A DNA stretch of 64,000 bases from Caldilineaceae bacterium (GCA_026708085.1 JAPOVP010000010.1:17042-81041); one strand, 5' to 3'; positions 32,589-41,612 are shown, counted from the first letter of the stretch. Notes: generated from the letters alone by a model not told the origin. Numbers and translations are program-made.

Positions 32589-33347
32589 CTATCTGTTCAC
32601 CTCCAGAGCCAGCCGTGTCGCCGCCCGCGCCGCCTCCGCCGACTTCTCGCACCAACTGGCCTGCTTCGAAAGCCCCTGCAAAATCAGTTCGTGGACCTCT
32701 TCCGGTGAATCCGCCAGCCGCATCAGTTCGAGATCAGGGGCGGAGATATTCCCGGCCGCCAGCATCGTGCCGCGTAGCCAGTCCAGCAACCCCCGCCAGT
32801 ACTCGGAGTCGTAGAGCACCACCGGGAACTGCCTGATCTTGCCGGTCTGGATCAGCGTCAACGCTTCAAACAGCTCATCCAGCGTGCCGAACCCGCCGGG
32901 AAAGATGACAAACCCCTGCGAGTACTTGACGAAGTTCAACTTGCGCACAAAGAAGTAGCGGAACTCGATCCCTATATCGACGTATTCATTCACCCCCTGC
33001 TCGAAAGGCAGTTCGATGCCCAATCCGACCGAGGCGCCCTCCTCCGGCTGCGCCCCCCGGTTGCCGGCCTCCATTATCCCCGGCCCGCCGCCAGTGATAA
33101 CCGCAAGCCCGGACTCCGCCAACAAACGCGCCGTCTCCACAGCCGCAATGTAGGTGGGATCGTCCGGCCGCGTGCGCGCCGAGCCAAAAATCGAGATCGC
33201 GGCGCCCAACCCTGCCAGCGTGTCAAAACCCTCGACGAACTCCCCCATAATCCGAAACACGCGCCAAGGGTCGCTGTCAGTAAACGTTTCCCCCTCCGCA
33301 ACCGGTGATTCGAGAATACATTCGTCCTGAGTCCGCCTTTGCTTCAT
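32589..33347 (-). CDS. LOG-family protein (nucleoside 5'-monophosphate phosphoribohydrolase-like)
   Basis: 252 residues. Rossmann-type lysine-decarboxylase-like/LOG fold. The two family motifs are present: GGGPGIMEAGNRGA (87-100) and PGGFGTLDE (150-158), which form the active site releasing the base from a nucleoside monophosphate. An N-terminal extension of about 45 residues precedes the conserved ISIFGSARTRPDDPTY. Better-known members make cytokinins, but in bacteria of this type a nucleotide-salvage role is more likely. Coupled to the HEAT/zinc protein gene. Confidence 0.9.
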   Translation of the reverse strand: MKQRRTQDECILESPVAEGETFTDSDPWRVFRIMGEFVEGFDTLAGLGAAISIFGSARTRPDDPTYIAAVETARLLAESGLAVITGGGPGIMEAGNRGAQPEEGASVGLGIELPFEQGVNEYVDIGIEFRYFFVRKLNFVKYSQGFVIFPGGFGTLDELFEALTLIQTGKIRQFPVVLYDSEYWRGLLDWLRGTMLAAGNISAPDLELMRLADSPEEVHELILQGLSKQASWCEKSAEAARAATRLALEVNR

Positions 33348-33364
33348 TCAAAGTTCTCCAGACT

Positions 33365-33430
33365 TCAAGCTGTCGCTGGCATTCGGTAAAGGGTAACCAC
33401 AAATTCAGCGCCGCGCTCTTCCAGCTCCGG
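33365..33430 (-). pseudogene. Stranded C-terminal end of the AlbA_2 gene, after an amber codon
   Basis: Directly after the TAG at 33431-33433, the same frame stays open for 21 codons to a TGA (33365-33367) and reads PELEERGAEFVVTLYRMPAT plus A. This is the usual family continuation after the GLP motif (GLP-x-P-E-x-x-x-x-G-x-x-F-x-V-x-L). It indicates that the upstream gene was cut short by a single stop codon. Confidence 0.65.
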
Positions 33431-34528
33431 CTACGGTAGCCCCCTCTCCGCCGCCAAGCGAAAGATGCGCACGATTCCCGTTCCCAACCGAGTCATCAAC
33501 CCCAAATTCGACAACAGTGAGAGGATGAAGGGGTTGCGCTCCACATGAATGCCCGCACGGACATTTTCTACCGTAACACCGTTTGGCAACTGGCCGGGAC
33601 TGTGAATCTCCAGCCGGTCATCAAAGAGCATAACGCGTACCGGGGCCGAAATAGAGTAATCCCGATGGACGAGGGCATTCGTCACCGACTCTCGCAGCAT
33701 TTCCGGCGGTAACTCTGGTTGCACTTCCGGTTCGAATCCGCGGATGACGCCCGCGTCACGCAAGTGTAGCCGCAACAAACTCTCCATCTGTTCCAACTGT
33801 TGCGGCAGCCTTCCTTCCACAGTTTTTCGGTCAAGTATAGTTTCTCCCGCTACGACGCCCTCAAAGCAAGCGAATTCAATCCGTGCCGTCGGCAGCATGC
33901 GCTGCGGTTGGCGGCCGAACAGCAGCGCCCCCGCGACCGTGAGCTCCTCTCCAGCCATGCACTTCAAGTTGCGCAACAAGCGCGCCAACTCTTCGTCTGG
34001 CCGGTCCGTATTCTCACTTACTCCATAGGCCGCAGCCAGGAATGTGCCAAAAACCGGCAAATCCACGTCCGCCAGCCCAGCTCCAGAGAGGACTGATTCG
34101 TCGAAAAAGAATGAACGAACGGCCATATACATACGGCGAATCTCTTCCCGTGAGGCCAATCGCTTGCCCGAATTCTGACGAACATAACACTGGCCACGCT
34201 GTGTATAGTACGGTCGGTCAAGCCCGCGAGAAAGCGTGATCTTCAGAAGCCGCGTTACGCCAATTTCAACCTGTTCAATAAAGGCCGTGGCGCGAGGAGT
34301 AATGTTATTCGCCAGTATCTGGTCTACGCGCTGGCGCGCGCCATCGACATCGGTCACGCCCAGAATTGAGCCGTCGTCTTCAATGCCCAACCACAACACG
34401 CCGCCCTCCGTATTCAGGAAGGAGATAAGCGCCGTATCCAGACACTCAGGGCGCGCCGCGGCCGACTTGAATTCGGCGTACATTGTCTCGCCGCCCTGAA
34501 CCACTTGAGCAATCTCATCTGCAGTCAC
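33431..34528 (-). CDS. AlbA_2 (Schlafen-type) / ATPase-like regulator, truncated by an in-frame amber codon
   Basis: 365 residues. Residues about 10-125 form the Schlafen AlbA_2 DNA- or RNA-binding domain (ETMYAEFKSAAARPECLDTALISFLNTEGGVLWLGIEDDG...). Residues about 255-350 match the HATPase_c_4-like domain (PPEMLRESVTNALVHRDYS, VMLFDDRLEIHSPGQLPNGV, IHVERNPFILSLLSNLGLMTRLGTGI). Proteins of this type are often called RecG-related helicases or transcriptional regulators, although no helicase domain is present. It ends at AAERGLP, just where relatives continue; that continuation is readable after the TAG. The loss covers one C-terminal strand, so the product might still fold. Confidence 0.78.
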   Translation of the reverse strand: MTADEIAQVVQGGETMYAEFKSAAARPECLDTALISFLNTEGGVLWLGIEDDGSILGVTDVDGARQRVDQILANNITPRATAFIEQVEIGVTRLLKITLSRGLDRPYYTQRGQCYVRQNSGKRLASREEIRRMYMAVRSFFFDESVLSGAGLADVDLPVFGTFLAAAYGVSENTDRPDEELARLLRNLKCMAGEELTVAGALLFGRQPQRMLPTARIEFACFEGVVAGETILDRKTVEGRLPQQLEQMESLLRLHLRDAGVIRGFEPEVQPELPPEMLRESVTNALVHRDYSISAPVRVMLFDDRLEIHSPGQLPNGVTVENVRAGIHVERNPFILSLLSNLGLMTRLGTGIVRIFRLAAERGLP

Positions 34529-34537
34529 CAGATACTC

Positions 34538-35905
34538 TCAGTACCCCGCATTCACATACCCCTCCTGCGCGCCGGGCCCGAACCCCAACGCAAACCGCCT
34601 TTCCCGAAACTCCTCCAGCACACCGGCATACCGGGCATCGTCAATGAAATTCTGCCGCTCGGACGGATCCCGTTCCAGATCGAACAGTACCTCCGGCATC
34701 TCCTCACCATAGTACTGGTACTTCAAGTCATCCCACTTGATCATTAGATTGCGCGCCCCAAACTGGCTGACGCTCTCATTGCGCCAATCTCCTCCATCGC
34801 CGCGCAGCAGAGGCGCCAGACTGCGGCTGTCCAGCCCCTCCGGTATCGGGATCTCGCACAGCTCGCACAGTGTGGCGAACAGGTCGCACAGATTGACGTT
34901 TTCATCGACAATCCTGCCCCCGCCAAACGACTTGGGCCAGCGTATGATCAGCGGCACGCGCGCACTGGCCTCGAAGAACTTCTGCTTTTCCCAGATACCG
35001 TGCTCCCCCAACATCTCGCCGTGATCGCTGGTGTAGACGATGATCCAGTCGTCAAGATCCTGGCCCACGTGCTCCAATGCGCGCAACAGTGACCCGTACA
35101 TCTCGTCGATCCTCTCGATCATGCCGTAGTACCCGGCAACGGCGCGCCGCAACTCCCGCGGCGAGGCATCGACGCCCGGCCGCACCTGCTTCTGGCTCAG
35201 AAATGGATGGTCGAATACCGGTTCATCAAGAAGCGGCTCCACCCGGTTCAGGTAGTATGTGAACTTCTCTTCACTCGTGAAGTACGGGTAGTGAGGTTGA
35301 TTCAGACTGACCTTCAGCAGCAGCGGACGTTCCGGCTGCTGCCGGTCATAGTACGGATCGGTGAAGTACTGCTCAATTAAGTCAAGCGCGCCGGTCAACG
35401 CATACTCGTCCTGGACGATGTGGGGCGAATGACCCACACCCGCCCGCAGCACCTCCTTCGTGTCGCTCCATTTCACCGACGACAGCCCCCTCGTGTACCG
35501 GGCAAACGCGTCCTCGTCCCGGTCCGCGACAAAATGCGGGCCCACCTGCATCGCCGACCCGATCCGCTGGCTCCACCCCTGCATCTGGTCCGTCCCAGTG
35601 TGGTGCAGCTTGCCCGCCGCCGCCGTATGATACGCGTACTGGCTGAAGCGCCGCGCAAAAGTCATATGCCCCACCGGCAAATCCTGGGCAAAGACTTCGC
35701 AGCCGCACGTGCGCGGCAGCTGACCCGACATCATCGCCTGTCGCCCCGGTATACAGATCGGCGAAGCCGCGTAAGCGTTTCTGAACACCACGCCCGTCTC
35801 CGCTAGACTGTCCAGCGTGGGCGTACGCACGACCTGATCGCCCTCGTAGCCGGTAATGTCGGCGCGGTGCTCGTCGCTCATCAGAAAAAGAATATTTGGT
35901 GGCAT
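34538..35905 (-). CDS. Sulfatase, second copy
   Basis: 455 residues. N terminus NILFLMSDEHRADITGY with the metal D; maturation motif C51-I-P-G-R followed by QAMMSG; GKLHH in place of the usual GKWH; metal site YTSDHGEMLGEHGIWEK; C-terminal EVLFDLERDPSERQNFID. The C-x-P-x-R cysteine would become formylglycine. It differs clearly from the first sulfatase (C-S-P-A-R), so the two probably serve different esters. No signal peptide. It starts upstream of the AlbA_2 gene with only 9 bases between stop and start. Confidence 0.9.
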   Translation of the reverse strand: MPPNILFLMSDEHRADITGYEGDQVVRTPTLDSLAETGVVFRNAYAASPICIPGRQAMMSGQLPRTCGCEVFAQDLPVGHMTFARRFSQYAYHTAAAGKLHHTGTDQMQGWSQRIGSAMQVGPHFVADRDEDAFARYTRGLSSVKWSDTKEVLRAGVGHSPHIVQDEYALTGALDLIEQYFTDPYYDRQQPERPLLLKVSLNQPHYPYFTSEEKFTYYLNRVEPLLDEPVFDHPFLSQKQVRPGVDASPRELRRAVAGYYGMIERIDEMYGSLLRALEHVGQDLDDWIIVYTSDHGEMLGEHGIWEKQKFFEASARVPLIIRWPKSFGGGRIVDENVNLCDLFATLCELCEIPIPEGLDSRSLAPLLRGDGGDWRNESVSQFGARNLMIKWDDLKYQYYGEEMPEVLFDLERDPSERQNFIDDARYAGVLEEFRERRFALGFGPGAQEGYVNAGY

Positions 35906-36157
35906 AGTTGATACCTTTGCGAGAAGAAAATATGGATGGCAGCATGCTGCCCGCGCGCCTGCTCATGCACCGGATCGGAATATGTGCTGTTACTACTGCT
36001 CAGAACCTTCTTGCGGAGCTGTCTCCCCCATCAGCGCCAACAAAGGGAACCATCAGAGTCTGGTTCAGGCAACCCTGACATATGCCCCCGCGTTTCTGCC
36101 GGGCCGGTGGGGAACTGTTATTTCCTTGAACCGGGGATATGCAAGTTCAAACTGCGT

Positions 36158-37123
36158 TCAGGACTTTCGTTGCCGCAGGCGGGCCAATTCGGCCTCCAAC
36201 TCCTGCACGCGCTTAGCCGCCTGCCGGTGAGCCTCCTCTCCCGCATCCGCACGCTGGGCTTCGGCGTCCGCACGTTGCGACTCTGCCTCGGCCAGCGACT
36301 CTGCCTCTTCCGCCCTGTTGACCGCGACCTGATAAGTCGGAATGACAAACCCCGAATACACCTCGTCTAATGCTAACTCTTCCAGGCGCGGCTGCCGCCA
36401 AAGATCCGAATGCCGGAACTGCAAGCCGGGCAGAATCTCCGAGCGGATGACGTCCTGGTCATCAGGCGCAATCTCCTCGAAACTGTCCTCCAACGTGAGA
36501 CGGTAGAAGTGCATGTGCTCGCCGCTGGGATCGAGAATGTAGTACTCCTTCACACCGCCCAAGGCGTAGTCAGTTTTCTTCTCCTCCGTATCCCGCAACA
36601 CCTCAGCAAGAGTGGAATCGGAAACCGCTTCTACAATGAGATCGCACACGCCCCCAAAGTGACGGTGGTCGGTATCTCTCCACGGCGTCGGATTGCTCCT
36701 CAGGATCACGCCAATATCCGGCTTTCGTACCTGCACTCGTTCACCCGAAGGTTCTTCAGCATCCTCCATTGTCAGGACAATACCGGTTTCCAGATTGATG
36801 AGATTCGCGACATCGTGCGTACTCAAATACCGGCGCAAAAGGTCCAGAAACCAATTGTAAAGTTCAAGCTGCTGCGGGTTGGGCAACGGTTTGGCCTCCA
36901 GTCTGCCGTTATTCCATTCATAGCTGACGTCCATGTCTGGATAAGGGTTCTCATACCACTTGACCCAATACTCTTCTAAGCTGACATAGCGCCCTTCATC
37001 CGGAGCCCAGGGATTCAACTGCCTGTCGGGGGGCGCAGCAGCTTCCTCAGTGGTGGAACCGTTCGATTGCAATGAGTCGACCCGCATTTGAGGCGCGTCT
37101 GACGCCAGTTTTGCGCGTTCCAT
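36158..37123 (-). CDS. Uma2-family (DUF820) PD-(D/E)xK nuclease-like protein with coiled-coil tail
   Basis: 321 residues. The restriction-endonuclease-like core is at about 60-225: D136 in RKPDIGVI, E165 in LIVEAVSDS, and K182/K183 in TEEKKTDYALGGVKEYYILD form the catalytic triad. The C-terminal 60 residues are rich in A/E/R/Q (AEEAESLAEAESQRADAEAQ...) with degenerate 7-residue ADAEAQR units and are almost certainly a coiled coil. Uma2 proteins are abundant in cyanobacteria and Chloroflexota and their role is not established. The gene lies alone, with repeat element copy 3 about 100 bases upstream. Confidence 0.85.
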   Translation of the reverse strand: MERAKLASDAPQMRVDSLQSNGSTTEEAAAPPDRQLNPWAPDEGRYVSLEEYWVKWYENPYPDMDVSYEWNNGRLEAKPLPNPQQLELYNWFLDLLRRYLSTHDVANLINLETGIVLTMEDAEEPSGERVQVRKPDIGVILRSNPTPWRDTDHRHFGGVCDLIVEAVSDSTLAEVLRDTEEKKTDYALGGVKEYYILDPSGEHMHFYRLTLEDSFEEIAPDDQDVIRSEILPGLQFRHSDLWRQPRLEELALDEVYSGFVIPTYQVAVNRAEEAESLAEAESQRADAEAQRADAGEEAHRQAAKRVQELEAELARLRQRKS

Positions 37124-37224
37124 GGTCTCTCCTCCGCCTATGCAAATCCTCTCCCAAGCGGTACAACTGTTCTGAAAGGGATTCTATCACGAGTCCCCGA
37201 CCGAACCCAACGGTTTCCCACACC

Positions 37225-37713
37225 GTCCCATCCCAAAATGGGGGCGAACTTTTCCATACCTCAGGTAGCGGCGGAGCCGTACCCATCTCGCCCCCAGCTC
37301 TGAGTCTGAGGTAGCCTCCTATCTGACCACTGATCACTAACCACTGACCACTGCAGTTTGGGCGGTCGGGCCTATTCGGCCCTCCCTTGTGCGGGGGCTC
37401 CGCCCCCGCAACGCCCCCTCTCCTACAACATGCCTTGCCGACCTGGTGTCGATATTGGTAACAGGTGCCCAATCGAGCGAGTTTCTTCGCACCAGGTCCC
37501 TCCAGACCCCTCGAATCCCTGTAGGGGCAGGCCTTGTGCCTGCCCTCGCACACCATCCAATCTACGGACCCCGCGATAAGTTCCAGCCTGGCGCTTGCCC
37601 TCCGTCTCTCCAGGAGCCGTTAAACGATTCCAGCCACCGCTGGCATGAATTCCCCGCCAGGCCGGTAACGCCACAATTCTGGGCTGCAAATTCCCACACC
37701 GTCCCTGATGGAC
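37225..37713 (-). mobile_element. MITE-like interspersed element, copy 3
   Basis: About 489 bp between the divergent Uma2 and YetA-like genes. The left end reads GTCCCATCCCAAAATGG, a changed form of GTGCATCCCAAAATGG; the right end is GATGGAC (consensus GATGCAC). Blocks in order: GGGGGCGAACTT, heptamers TGACCACTGATCACTAACCAC, the core from 37360 with both GC hairpins, a CTTGT hairpin (37521-37545), and the tail with CCACCGCTGGCA. A 15-base direct repeat TTCCCACACCGTCCC occurs at the left edge (37215-37229) and at the right edge (37691-37705). No gene is seen in the remainder of the gap (37124-37882). Confidence 0.72.
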
Positions 37714-37882
37714 CCTTCATTCATGACGGAATCGACATCATTTGACGATTTCTCCCAATGACGTTGTAATTGTCAGACACTTTCGTCCACTATCCGTCAG
37801 AACGGCTGTCCAGGCCTGCGCACCCCCCTTGCACATTGCCCGGAAGCTTGCTTTCCAAACAGCGCCAAGGAGAAGAATCAAA

Positions 37883-40129
37883 GTGAGCACCCTCTACTTC
37901 GAGAAGCTCTCCCAGTACGACCGCGCCGCCGAGCCGGTCTCCTTCAGCATACCCTTCGCCCAGGGAAAACTGCCCGGCGCGGCCCATCTTGCCATCGAAG
38001 ACGGCGGCGAAGCGTTGCCGTCTCAACAGCGAGCCCTGGCCCACTGGTCCGACGGCAGCGTCAAGTGGCTGCTGGTCCACCTCCAACCCGACCTTCCCGG
38101 CAACCTCTCCAAAACACTCACCTTCCGCACTGCTTCCGACCCCGCGCCGCAGCCGCAGCAGCAAGTGCAGGTGACCGAAGACGCCGGCGGTCTTCTGGTC
38201 GACACCGGACCGCTGCACTTCCGCGTGCCGCGCGAGGGCTTCCTCCCCGTGCAGGATGTTGTCCTTGCCGAGGATTCATCGTGGCCCGCGCCCTTCTCTG
38301 GCTTCACATTGGAGACAGACGCTGCCGCCGCCGGTAGCAGCAGCGGCGCCGTCGAACTGGAGATCGATGAGGCCGGCCCCCTCCGTGCCGTCATCCTCGT
38401 GCGCGGCCGCCACCTGCAACCTGACGGTTCCGAATTCCTCGAGCTGCGCGGCCGCATCACCGCCTACGCCGGCAAGCCGTACATCGAAATCGAGCACCAG
38501 TTCCTGCACACCCTGGACTTACCGGAGGTGACACTCCAAAGCTTGCGCCTGGACTTTGCCCCCTCAAGCAACGGGAAACCGCCCCAACTCGCTCTCGGCG
38601 AAGGCTGGTATCGGACCTCCATCACTGAAAGCGAAAGCGAAGTCTCACAGACCTTGGACACCGAAACGATGCTCTATCAGTCCAACGAGCACTTCATCGA
38701 CTCCTACTATGGCGATTTCTGGACCGACTGGCGCGACCAGCAAGGCGGACTCTGCCTCTCCATACATCAGGCCCACCAGAACTTCCCCAAAAGGCTGCAC
38801 GGTCACACGCACGGCATCGCCTGCTGGCTCTATCCCGCCGGAGAACCCCCCGCCCCCATCCTCCAGGGCATGGCCAAGACCCACCGCATCCAGCTCCACT
38901 TCCACGGGCCCGACACGCCCCTCGATGATCTCAGCCAGCGCAGCCTGCAGTTCCAGCTCCCGGATCGACCCGCGCTGCCGGTGGAATGGTACCGCGCCAA
39001 CAACCCCTGGATCGAGACCTACTTCCCGGAAAATCTCCCCCGCCGCCTCTTCACCGATCTCAATAACCTCCACGACGGGCGCCCCAAAGCCCTGGGCATG
39101 ATGCACTTCGGCGACGCGCCCGATTCCGGCTATACCAACCAGGGCCGCGGTGGCGGCGAAAACGTCTGGGTCAACAACGAGTACGACCGTCCCCACGCCT
39201 GCACCCTCTACTATGCCCTCACCGGCCAGCGCCGCGCCCTCGATTCCGCCCTCGTCAGCGCCCAACACTGGCTCGACGTAGACTTCTGCCACCATCACCC
39301 CGATCCCTTGATCGATGGCGGCCTGCGCATCCACACCCGCTACCACGCCACCGGGCGCTGTACCCCCTCCCACGAGTGGACCGAAGGATTCCTCGACTAC
39401 TACTTCCTGACCGGTCGTCGCGAAGGTCTGGAAGTGGCGAACTCAATTGGCGAAAACATCCTGCGTCACATGCAGTTGCCCTCAATGCAGCAGCTGGGCG
39501 AAGCTTCCGTCCGCGAAGGCGGTTGGGCCCTGCGCGCCTACGTCGGTCTCTGGCTCGGCACAGGAGAACAGCGCTGGCGCGACGAGGCCAAACAACTGAT
39601 CGAGATGTTCCTCGACTGGCATGACGAATTCGGCGCGCTCCTGGCGCCCTATACAAGCCACACCATGCCGCGCGTACCCTTTATGATCTCCCTTACCGTA
39701 TGCTCGTTTGCCCGCTATCTGCTGATCGAAGACGACGAACGCGTGAAGAAACTGATTGTATCGGTCATGGACGATCTCATCGAACACTGTCTCGGGCCCG
39801 ACGGGGTCTTCTACTACAAAGAACTCCCGTCCCTTCAGCGCACAGCGCCCACGCCCCACGCTTTCGAAGCGCTGACCTACGCCTGGCGCATCACCAACGA
39901 CGAGCGCTATCTGAAGATCGCCGCCAACACCTTCGCTGCACTGACAGCAAACCTGGAAGGCAAGGAAAGCGGCCCCAAATTCGCTGATCCCTCCGGCGCC
40001 GTCATCGACGGAGTCGGCGGTGGACGCATCTTCGCCGACAAATACACCTCACTGATCCTCTACGCCGGCGCCGCCGCCCCCCTGGGCCTGCTGGACTGGT
40101 ACGAGTATCCCTTTCCCGGCGCTGCCTGA
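37883..40129 (+). CDS. YetA / exo-rhamnogalacturonan-lyase-like protein
   Basis: 748 residues from a GTG at 37883 with AAGGAG 10 bases upstream. A longer frame to 37742 runs into repeat DNA. The first 250 residues resemble the RIFT-barrel N-terminal domain of PcRGLX/YetA proteins (FSIPFAQGKLPGAAHLAI, then HWSDGSVKWLLVHLQ). The middle is a helical alpha/alpha-toroid-like region with Trp/His/Tyr-rich repeats (HACTLYYALTGQRRALDSALVSAQHWLDVDFCHHH, EGFLDYYFLTGRREGLEVA). The end is again helical. Family members cleave rhamnogalacturonan or related polysaccharides. No signal peptide is seen, so the substrate may be a short oligosaccharide taken up first. Confidence 0.72.
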   Translation: MSTLYFEKLSQYDRAAEPVSFSIPFAQGKLPGAAHLAIEDGGEALPSQQRALAHWSDGSVKWLLVHLQPDLPGNLSKTLTFRTASDPAPQPQQQVQVTEDAGGLLVDTGPLHFRVPREGFLPVQDVVLAEDSSWPAPFSGFTLETDAAAAGSSSGAVELEIDEAGPLRAVILVRGRHLQPDGSEFLELRGRITAYAGKPYIEIEHQFLHTLDLPEVTLQSLRLDFAPSSNGKPPQLALGEGWYRTSITESESEVSQTLDTETMLYQSNEHFIDSYYGDFWTDWRDQQGGLCLSIHQAHQNFPKRLHGHTHGIACWLYPAGEPPAPILQGMAKTHRIQLHFHGPDTPLDDLSQRSLQFQLPDRPALPVEWYRANNPWIETYFPENLPRRLFTDLNNLHDGRPKALGMMHFGDAPDSGYTNQGRGGGENVWVNNEYDRPHACTLYYALTGQRRALDSALVSAQHWLDVDFCHHHPDPLIDGGLRIHTRYHATGRCTPSHEWTEGFLDYYFLTGRREGLEVANSIGENILRHMQLPSMQQLGEASVREGGWALRAYVGLWLGTGEQRWRDEAKQLIEMFLDWHDEFGALLAPYTSHTMPRVPFMISLTVCSFARYLLIEDDERVKKLIVSVMDDLIEHCLGPDGVFYYKELPSLQRTAPTPHAFEALTYAWRITNDERYLKIAANTFAALTANLEGKESGPKFADPSGAVIDGVGGGRIFADKYTSLILYAGAAAPLGLLDWYEYPFPGAA

Positions 40130-40180
40130 CTCTTGCAGGGAGGCCCGTCTCTTCGATATACCCAAAGCTGACAGTACAAA

Positions 40181-40226
40181 TTGCCCGTTGCCCGACATCC
40201 GCTCAACTGGAGTCGGCAACGGGCAA
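40181..40226 (+). promoter_or_regulatory. Long hairpin in front of the beta-propeller gene
   Basis: TTGCCCGTTGCCCGAC (40181-40196) pairs with GTCGGCAACGGGCAA (40212-40226) over 15 bases with one bulged C, around a 15-base loop. No T-run follows, so a terminator is unlikely. It ends 12 bases before the GGGAG ribosome site. It may be an RNA-stabilising or processing element between the two genes. Confidence 0.5.
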
Positions 40227-40249
40227 ATTCGCCCGCCGGGAGATGCCCC

Positions 40250-41170
40250 ATGCAGGTCAAGCGTTTTTCTGCCAATCCGATCATCACACCCGCGCTGGAC
40301 GAATCCATCGGCGCCAATATCAACGGCCCGTCGCTCATGCGCGTGCCCGACTGGCTGCCGAATCCGCTGGGGCAATACTACCTCTACTTCGCCCACCATC
40401 AGGGCGCCTTCATCCGCCTGGCCTATGCCGACGCGCTCTCTGGACCGTGGACAATCTACCCGCCAGGCACACTGCGGCTGGAACAGACCCCTTGCTATCA
40501 CCATATCGCCAGCCCCGATCTGCATATGGACCATGACAACCGCCGTATCCTGATGTACTATCACGGTCCATCAGTGAGGCGCGAAGAACTCGAAGCCGAC
40601 CCGCTTAAGCAGAAATATCCCTTTCTCGAAGGCCAGCGCTCCCTGCTCGCAGTCTCCGAGAACGGCCTCGACTTTACTTCCGATACCGAAATCCTCGGCC
40701 CCAGCTATTTCCGGGTCTTCCGCTATCCCGTCACCGACGCAGGCTGGTACTACGCCCTCGCCATGCCCGGCATTCTCTTCCGCAGCCGCGACGGCCGTAC
40801 CAATTTCGAACCGGGCCCCGTCCTCTTCGAGCACGACCAGCGCCACGCCGCCCTCCTCCTGCGCGACGAAATCCTCTACGTCTTCTACTCCCGCGCCGGC
40901 GACTGCCCCGAACACATCCTCTGCGCAACTGTCGAACTGCGCCCACACTGGAGCGAGTGGAAGGCCTCCGCTCCATTCTCGATCCTGGAGCCGAAAACCG
41001 ACTACGAGGGTGTCAACCTGCCCCTGGAGCCATCGCAGCGCGGCGCAATCCACGAACCTGCCCGCCAGCTCCGCGATCCCGGCATATACCAGGAAGGCGG
41101 CAGCACCTATCTGCTCTACTCAATCGCCGGAGAAAGCGGCATTGCACTGGCAGAGCTCCAGTTCGACTAA
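40250..41170 (+). CDS. Five-bladed beta-propeller glycosidase-like protein (GH43/GH130-type fold)
   Basis: 306 residues from the ATG at 40250, which has GGGAG 7 bases upstream. The frame opens earlier at 40181 but passes through the hairpin. Blade-like repeats are visible: NPLGQYYLYFAHHQGAFIRLAYADALSGPWT, RRILMYYHGP, GQRSLLAVSENGLDF, WYYALAMPGILFRSRDG, ILYVFYSRAGD, YQEGGSTYLLYSIAG. These fit glycosidases or glycoside phosphorylases of the GH43/GH32/GH130 group. The catalytic acid cannot be assigned with confidence. It follows the YetA-like gene and may act on its product. Confidence 0.75.
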   Translation: MQVKRFSANPIITPALDESIGANINGPSLMRVPDWLPNPLGQYYLYFAHHQGAFIRLAYADALSGPWTIYPPGTLRLEQTPCYHHIASPDLHMDHDNRRILMYYHGPSVRREELEADPLKQKYPFLEGQRSLLAVSENGLDFTSDTEILGPSYFRVFRYPVTDAGWYYALAMPGILFRSRDGRTNFEPGPVLFEHDQRHAALLLRDEILYVFYSRAGDCPEHILCATVELRPHWSEWKASAPFSILEPKTDYEGVNLPLEPSQRGAIHEPARQLRDPGIYQEGGSTYLLYSIAGESGIALAELQFD

Positions 41171-41224
41171 CCTAACTGCAAGACTGTTGCCCCCCGTTTC
41201 GCCTGCCTTGGGATTTCCCACAGT

Positions 41225-41599
41225 TTACACAAGGTCATCCAGGCTGACTTCAAGCGCCTGGGCGATCGAAGCCAGCGTCTTGGCAGAGCCCACCCGCCTC
41301 CCCGTCTCGATCTGGGAAAGGTATACCGGGCTCATATTAGTTGCCGCCGCCAGTGCTTTCTGACTCATGCCCCGGTACTCGCGGTATACCTTAATTGGAC
41401 TTGCCCCCGACAGCAGTCGGTCAACAACCTCAATGGGAAAGGACTCACCCCCTTCTTCTCTTGCAAGGTCATAGATCTCCTCATCACGCAGAGCTGCTTC
41501 GGTGGCTCCGTCCTTCGACAAGCGTACATACTCGCGCCAGGGGATCACGGCGAATATCGGCTGCCCGGCATCATCGCGAATGATCTGCAGGTTGCTCAT
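41225..41599 (-). CDS. XRE-family antitoxin with N-terminal toxin-binding domain
   Basis: 124 residues from the ATG at 41599, with AGGAGG 9 bases upstream; the longer frame to 41812 overlaps the toxin gene and is not used. Residues 1-60 (LQIIRDDAGQPIFAVIPWREYVRLS...) look like a Phd/RelB-like strand-helix part for toxin neutralisation. Residues about 70-124 are a clear helix-turn-helix (GMSQKALAAATNMSPVYLSQIETGRRVGSAKTLASIAQALEV). It follows the toxin gene by 13 bases and probably represses the pair by binding the palindrome near 41921. Confidence 0.88.
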   Translation of the reverse strand: MSNLQIIRDDAGQPIFAVIPWREYVRLSKDGATEAALRDEEIYDLAREEGGESFPIEVVDRLLSGASPIKVYREYRGMSQKALAAATNMSPVYLSQIETGRRVGSAKTLASIAQALEVSLDDLV

Positions 41600-41612
41600 C
41601 AGAACTATCCTC

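Noticed and set aside
33431..33433. TAG read as pyrrolysine or as a reassigned codon
   Set aside because: Several other genes in the window end at TAG (for example at 519, 8791 and 61623) and no pyl genes are present. A simple nonsense mutation or sequence error is more likely.
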